From assembly GCA_009992615.1 (NCBI GenBank), contig JAACVA010000025.1, positions 1 through 15,572 of the forward strand: 15,572 nucleotides of DNA, given 5' to 3'. The notes under the pieces were generated by a model that saw nothing but the letters and a program-made list of their open reading frames with translations, was not told the DNA's origin and ran no database searches. Below are positions 12,261 to 15,572 of this stretch, one piece after another. The stretch's first letter is position 1. Each line of letters starts with the position of its first letter. The DNA comes from Rhodobacterales bacterium. GTDB lineage: Bacteria > Pseudomonadota > Alphaproteobacteria > Rhodobacterales > Rhodobacteraceae. The translations under genes were made by a program, and so were the position numbers.

Positions 12261-13790
12261 TCAGGCCGTCTCATGGCGCATCTCCATATCGTGGGCGCCG
12301 CCCAGCATCAGCCCGATGTCGTCAACGCTCAGCCCGTGGGCCGGGCGGACGGCGGACAGGCGGCCTTCATTTACGGCGCAGAAACGGTCGGAAATCTCCA
12401 TCAATTCGTCCAGATCCTGAGAGATTGCGATCACCGCCGCACCCTTGGCAGCCAGATCCAGCAATGCCTGGCGGATTGCGGCGGCGGCGCTGGCATCGAC
12501 GCCCCAGGTGGGTTGGTTCACCACAAAAACGGTTGGATCCTGCAATATTTCCCGCCCGATGACGAATTTTTGCAAGTTGCCTCCCGACAGTGACCGCGCC
12601 GTGCTGATCGGCCCCGGTGTGCGCACATCAAAGGCTGCGATGATCGCATCTGCAAAGTTGCGCGCCTTGGGCCAATCCAGAAACCCCTTGTGGCTCAGGC
12701 CCATGCGCCCTGCTCCGGTCAGCATGGCGTTTTCCGTCAGGCTCATGTCTGGGGCCGCCGCATGGCCCAGCCGGTCTTCCGGTGCGGCCAACAGTCCCAG
12801 GGCGCGCCGGGCGTTGGGGCCGAGATGGCCAACCGGCGCGCCGTTCAGCATGATCGATGCCGCAGGCGCCAACGCTTCGCCCGAAAGGGCCGCCAACAGC
12901 TCATCCTGGCCGTTGCCCGCCACCCCGCCGATGCCCAGTACCTCGCCGGCCTTCAGATCAAAGGTGATGCGCTTCAGCGCCGTCCCGAAGGTATGGGGTG
13001 CGGCGAGGGACAGTCCCCTGACTGACAGAGCCACCTTGCCCGTGGGCCGCGCCGCGCGGCTGGGGCTTTGCAAGGTCTGTCCGACCATCAGTTCGGCGAG
13101 GTCGCGTGCCGATTTTTCACGCGGGTCGCAATTGGCCACCACCCGTCCCAACCGCAGGATCGTTGCGCCATCACACAGTGCGCGGATTTCTTCCAGCTTG
13201 TGCGAGATATACAGGATCGCAGTGCCTTCGGCCGCCAGTTGCCGCAGGGTGCGAAACAGGATCGTCACCTCCTGGGGGGTCAGAACGCTGGTCGGTTCGT
13301 CCATGATCAGCAGGCCGGGATTTTGCAACAGGCAGCGCAGGATTTCGATGCGTTGCCGTTCACCGGCGCTCAGCTCGCCCACCTGGCGGGTTGGATCCAG
13401 CGGCAGGCCATACTCGTGGCTGACGGTGCGGATGCGCGCGGCCAAGGCGCGGCGCGGCGGCGGGTTTTCCATGCCGAGGGCAATGTTTTCGGCAACATCC
13501 AGGGCATCGAACAGCGAAAAATGTTGAAACACCATCGCCACCCCGGCCGCCCGCGCCGCATTCGGGCTGGCGGGGGCATAGGGCGCGCCATTCATGTGCA
13601 TCGCCCCGCTGTCGGGCCGCACAAGACCATAGATCATTTTGACCAGCGTCGATTTTCCCGCGCCATTTTCCCCCAGCAGGGCATGGATCCGCCCCGGTCG
13701 CACAGAAAACCCCACGTCGGCGTTGGCGACAACCCCGGGATAGGACTTGGTCAGCCCCTCGATCCGCAGCAGCGGTGCGGTGTCATTCAA
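12261..13790 (-). CDS. ABC transporter ATP-binding protein, two nucleotide-binding domains (NupO-like)
   Basis: A 509-residue cytoplasmic ATPase with two tandem ABC domains, as in sugar and nucleoside importers (RbsA, MglA, NupO). Domain 1 is complete: Walker A GENGAGKST (40-48), Q-loop Q89, signature LSAGERQR (140-147), Walker B LLIMDEP (161-167, E166 about), switch His in SHK (H197). Domain 2 is degenerate: GVAGNGQDEL replaces Walker A without the Lys, the signature LSGGNLQK (401-408) is kept, Walker B ends in NQP instead of DEP, and the switch His is Gln (ISQDL). One working site per protein is normal for this group. The start is the TTG at 13790: GAGGAA lies six bases upstream and it overlaps the xdhC stop as TTGA. 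The open frame continues to 14027, but that part is the antisense-shifted xdhC sequence. Confidence 0.93.
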   Translation of the reverse strand: MNDTAPLLRIEGLTKSYPGVVANADVGFSVRPGRIHALLGENGAGKSTLVKMIYGLVRPDSGAMHMNGAPYAPASPNAARAAGVAMVFQHFSLFDALDVAENIALGMENPPPRRALAARIRTVSHEYGLPLDPTRQVGELSAGERQRIEILRCLLQNPGLLIMDEPTSVLTPQEVTILFRTLRQLAAEGTAILYISHKLEEIRALCDGATILRLGRVVANCDPREKSARDLAELMVGQTLQSPSRAARPTGKVALSVRGLSLAAPHTFGTALKRITFDLKAGEVLGIGGVAGNGQDELLAALSGEALAPAASIMLNGAPVGHLGPNARRALGLLAAPEDRLGHAAAPDMSLTENAMLTGAGRMGLSHKGFLDWPKARNFADAIIAAFDVRTPGPISTARSLSGGNLQKFVIGREILQDPTVFVVNQPTWGVDASAAAAIRQALLDLAAKGAAVIAISQDLDELMEISDRFCAVNEGRLSAVRPAHGLSVDDIGLMLGGAHDMEMRHETA

Positions 13791-14704
13791 GCGCTGTTCC
13801 TCGCCGCAATGGTTGCCGTTGCCTGCGACAATAGCGCCGCCGCCACACCGATCGCAATGGCTTGGGGGTGTTTTCCGAGGGTTGGTTGCCCGATTGGGCA
13901 GCAGATGCGCGCAATCTGGGCATCTCTGTGGCCCAAGGCGACCAGGCGGTTGCGGAATCGCGCCCATTTGGTGGCCGACCCGATCAGCCCCGCCCAGGCG
14001 AACCCATGGGCCAGCAACCGGTGGCACAGCTCAAGGTCCAGCGCGTGGGAATAGGTCAGGATCAGGTGTTCGGCGTCGGGCGGCGCATGGCGCACCAAAT
14101 CGGCGGGGTTGGTGGCCACCAGTTGTGTCACCGCCTCGGGCACCGCCGGAAACCGATCCGCCGCCGTATCCACCCAGGTGAGGGCGACCTGCGGCAGGGG
14201 GGCCAACACGCCGACCAGCGCCCGCCCCACATGCCCGGCACCGTAAATCCACAGCGGCCGGGCGACAGGCACCAGCGGCTCCACCATCCAGCCTTGCACC
14301 CATTGCGGGGCCACCGCCGCGCCCTCCCGCGCCGCCGCAACCAGACGGCGCACGGGCAGGGGCATGTCACCGGGCCCCCGCGCCGCCAGATCGCCGGTCA
14401 CCCTGTCCAGCCGCGCCGCAGTCCACACTTCGGACAACAGCGTCACCGCCCCGCCACAGCACTGTCCCAGCGCTGGCCCAAGGGCGATCCGTTCAACCCG
14501 GTCCGCACTCAGGGTCAAGGCCCTGCGCACCGCCTCATGTTCCAACGCGCCGCCGCCGATGGTGCCCGCCTGCCCGCCGGGCCAGACGATCACCGCCGCC
14601 CCCGCTTCGCGCGGGGCCGATCCCTGTACGTCGGTCACGACAATGCGCACCACACGCCCGTGGGCCGCCACCAGCCTGCGCATCGCGGTCAGATCAAAGC
14701 TCAC
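13787..14704 (-). CDS. xdhC: Xanthine dehydrogenase accessory protein XdhC
   Basis: XdhC binds the molybdenum cofactor, helps exchange its oxo group for sulfur, and inserts it into xanthine dehydrogenase; it is not a subunit of the final enzyme. The 305-residue protein has the XdhC/CoxI N-terminal part (VTDVQGSAPREAGAAVIV at 23-40, TIGGGALE at 48-55, LGQCCGGAV at 79-87 with paired cysteines) and a C-terminal Rossmann part (PLWIYGAGHVGRALV at 150-164, GLIGSATKWARFRNRL at 239-254, CPIG at 269-272). The start is GTG 14704, which overlaps the xdhB stop as GTGA; AGGG lies directly upstream, and translational coupling is likely. An ATG seven codons later is possible but cuts into the usual MSFDL-type opening. 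It sits directly after xdhB, as in Rhodobacter capsulatus xdhABC. Confidence 0.93.
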   Translation of the reverse strand: MSFDLTAMRRLVAAHGRVVRIVVTDVQGSAPREAGAAVIVWPGGQAGTIGGGALEHEAVRRALTLSADRVERIALGPALGQCCGGAVTLLSEVWTAARLDRVTGDLAARGPGDMPLPVRRLVAAAREGAAVAPQWVQGWMVEPLVPVARPLWIYGAGHVGRALVGVLAPLPQVALTWVDTAADRFPAVPEAVTQLVATNPADLVRHAPPDAEHLILTYSHALDLELCHRLLAHGFAWAGLIGSATKWARFRNRLVALGHRDAQIARICCPIGQPTLGKHPQAIAIGVAAALLSQATATIAARNSA

Positions 14705-15572
14705 CCCTGCACTCGCTGTACGGCCTGTAATACCCGCTCGGCGGTGGCGGGGGCATCCAGCGCCGGATAGAGGTCGCCACAGCCACACGCAGCCACAGCA
14801 TCGCTCAGTGCCATCAGGGCCGAAATGCCCAGCATCAGGGGTGGCTCGCCCACCGCTTTTGACCGGTATACCGTCGCGGCACGGTTCGGCTGGTCCCACA
14901 GTGCCACATTGAACACCTCGGGGCGGTCGGAAAACGCCGGGATCTTGTAGGTGCTCGGCGCATGGGTGCGCAGCCGCCCCGTGTCGTCCCACACCAGTTC
15001 CTCGGTGGTCAGCCAACCGGCGCCCTGCACATAGCCCCCCTCGATCTGGCCTATGTCCAGCGCAGGGTTCAGCGAGGCCCCCGCATCATGCAGCAGATCG
15101 GCCCGCAGAATGCGGTTTTCCCCGGTCAGGGTGTCGATCACCACTTCGGTCACCGCCGCACCATAGGCAAAGTAGTAAAACGGCACGCCCCGCCCGATGA
15201 TCCTGTCCCAGGAAAGGTCAGGCGTGGCATAGAACCCGGTCGACGACAGCGAAATACGGTTCTGATAACACAGCGCCGCCGCCTGTGCGAAGGAATACAC
15301 CTCGCCACCCGCCTGCACCAAGCCGCTGGAAAACACCACGCTGTCGGGCGCGCACTGGTGCAACCCGGCCAGAAACACTGTCATACGGTCGCGGATCGTG
15401 TCACAGGCGACCTGCACAGCCATGCCGTTCAGATCGCTGCCCGACGAGGCCGCGGTGGCGGATGTGTTGGGCACCTTGCCGGTATCCGTGGCGGTGATCT
15501 TCACCATTGAAACATCGACACCAAACCGTGCCGCCGCCACCTGCGCCACCTTCTGGAACAAACCCTGGCCCA
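14701..15572 (-). CDS. xdhB: Xanthine dehydrogenase molybdopterin-binding subunit, C-terminal part
   Basis: The 3' part (about 290 codons) of the large subunit that oxidises hypoxanthine and xanthine to urate at a molybdenum site; the 5' part lies beyond the right edge, where the frame is still open and reads GQGLFQKVAQVA. Diagnostic pieces are ITATDTGKVPNTSATAASSG followed by SDLNG (cofactor binding), HDAGASLNPALDIGQIEGGY with VQG, and SKAVGEPPLMLGISAL, whose Glu, 47 residues before the end, is the catalytic base. All are intact, so the visible half looks functional. It is the first gene seen of the operon that runs left through xdhC and the ABC transporter; xdhA (Fe-S/FAD subunit) is expected off the window. 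The symbol follows the R. capsulatus naming. Confidence 0.94.
   Translation of the reverse strand, partial: GQGLFQKVAQVAAARFGVDVSMVKITATDTGKVPNTSATAASSGSDLNGMAVQVACDTIRDRMTVFLAGLHQCAPDSVVFSSGLVQAGGEVYSFAQAAALCYQNRISLSSTGFYATPDLSWDRIIGRGVPFYYFAYGAAVTEVVIDTLTGENRILRADLLHDAGASLNPALDIGQIEGGYVQGAGWLTTEELVWDDTGRLRTHAPSTYKIPAFSDRPEVFNVALWDQPNRAATVYRSKAVGEPPLMLGISALMALSDAVAACGCGDLYPALDAPATAERVLQAVQRVQG

Noticed and set aside
13791..14027. Upstream extension of the ABC ATPase frame (about 79 codons)
   Set aside because: It overlaps xdhC in another frame; the TTG at 13790 has GAGGAA at the right distance and gives the usual 509-residue length.
14705..15016. Upstream extension of the xdhC frame (about 104 codons)
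   Set aside because: It runs within xdhB in another frame and is unlike XdhC; GTG at 14704 overlaps the xdhB stop as expected for coupled genes.
1..15572. CRISPR arrays, tRNA or rRNA genes, insertion sequences, toxin-antitoxin pairs
   Set aside because: No regularly spaced repeats, no cloverleaf or rRNA-like stretch, no transposase and no recognisable toxin or antitoxin were seen on either strand.

Overview
The window looks like chromosomal DNA of an alphaproteobacterium, most likely of the Rhodobacteraceae (Rhodobacterales). The grounds are high-GC codon use, a PhyR-type general stress regulator, GGAAC...CGTT promoters of the EcfG type, a Crp/Fnr regulator of the style common in that group, and a xanthine dehydrogenase/XdhC/BMP-transporter operon. 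I see no phage, plasmid, insertion sequence, CRISPR array, rRNA or tRNA.

Left part (1-4200) is a general stress response neighbourhood. phyR (46-870) is followed by small envelope-type genes: a DUF1328 membrane peptide on the minus strand (902-1066), and a DUF883 protein plus a holin-like membrane protein on the plus strand (1242-1916). The 175-base gap between these two units carries back-to-back matches to the EcfG promoter. A third exact match lies upstream of a PLDc_N-type small membrane protein (3998-4183), which leads into a YihY/BrkB membrane protein (3040-3975). Between them sit a degenerate receiver-domain protein (1879-2238, minus) and a divergent Crp/Fnr-family regulator (2331-3059). 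PhyR would release the EcfG sigma factor from its anti-sigma factor NepR, and the sigma factor would then transcribe these genes.

The middle part (4187-7702) starts with a decayed MocE-type Rieske ferredoxin and the 3' end of an unknown gene. Next is a compact plus-strand unit: inositol 2-dehydrogenase (iolG), a 59-residue DUF3329-like membrane protein, and a LacI-family regulator. A GH25 lysozyme-like lipoprotein lies convergent to it (6908-7702). A 217-base stretch without a credible gene follows, then an aldo/keto reductase (7920-8855, minus).

The right part (9002-15572) is one minus-strand operon read from the right edge: xdhB (cut by the window edge), xdhC, a two-domain sugar/nucleoside-type ABC ATPase, two permeases, and a BMP-family periplasmic binding protein, ending at a clear hairpin terminator (8946-8979). 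Most junctions are 4-base overlaps (GTGA, TTGA, ATGA). The exception is a 126-base gap between the ATPase and the first permease, which holds a long inverted repeat followed by a T-run. The gene set suggests uptake of purine nucleosides or bases coupled to oxidation of hypoxanthine/xanthine to urate.

I found no plainly new system. The observations best worth following are the clustered EcfG promoters with a pseudo-receiver between them, the repeat/attenuator-like element inside the transporter operon, and the Rieske remnant that hosts a stress promoter.
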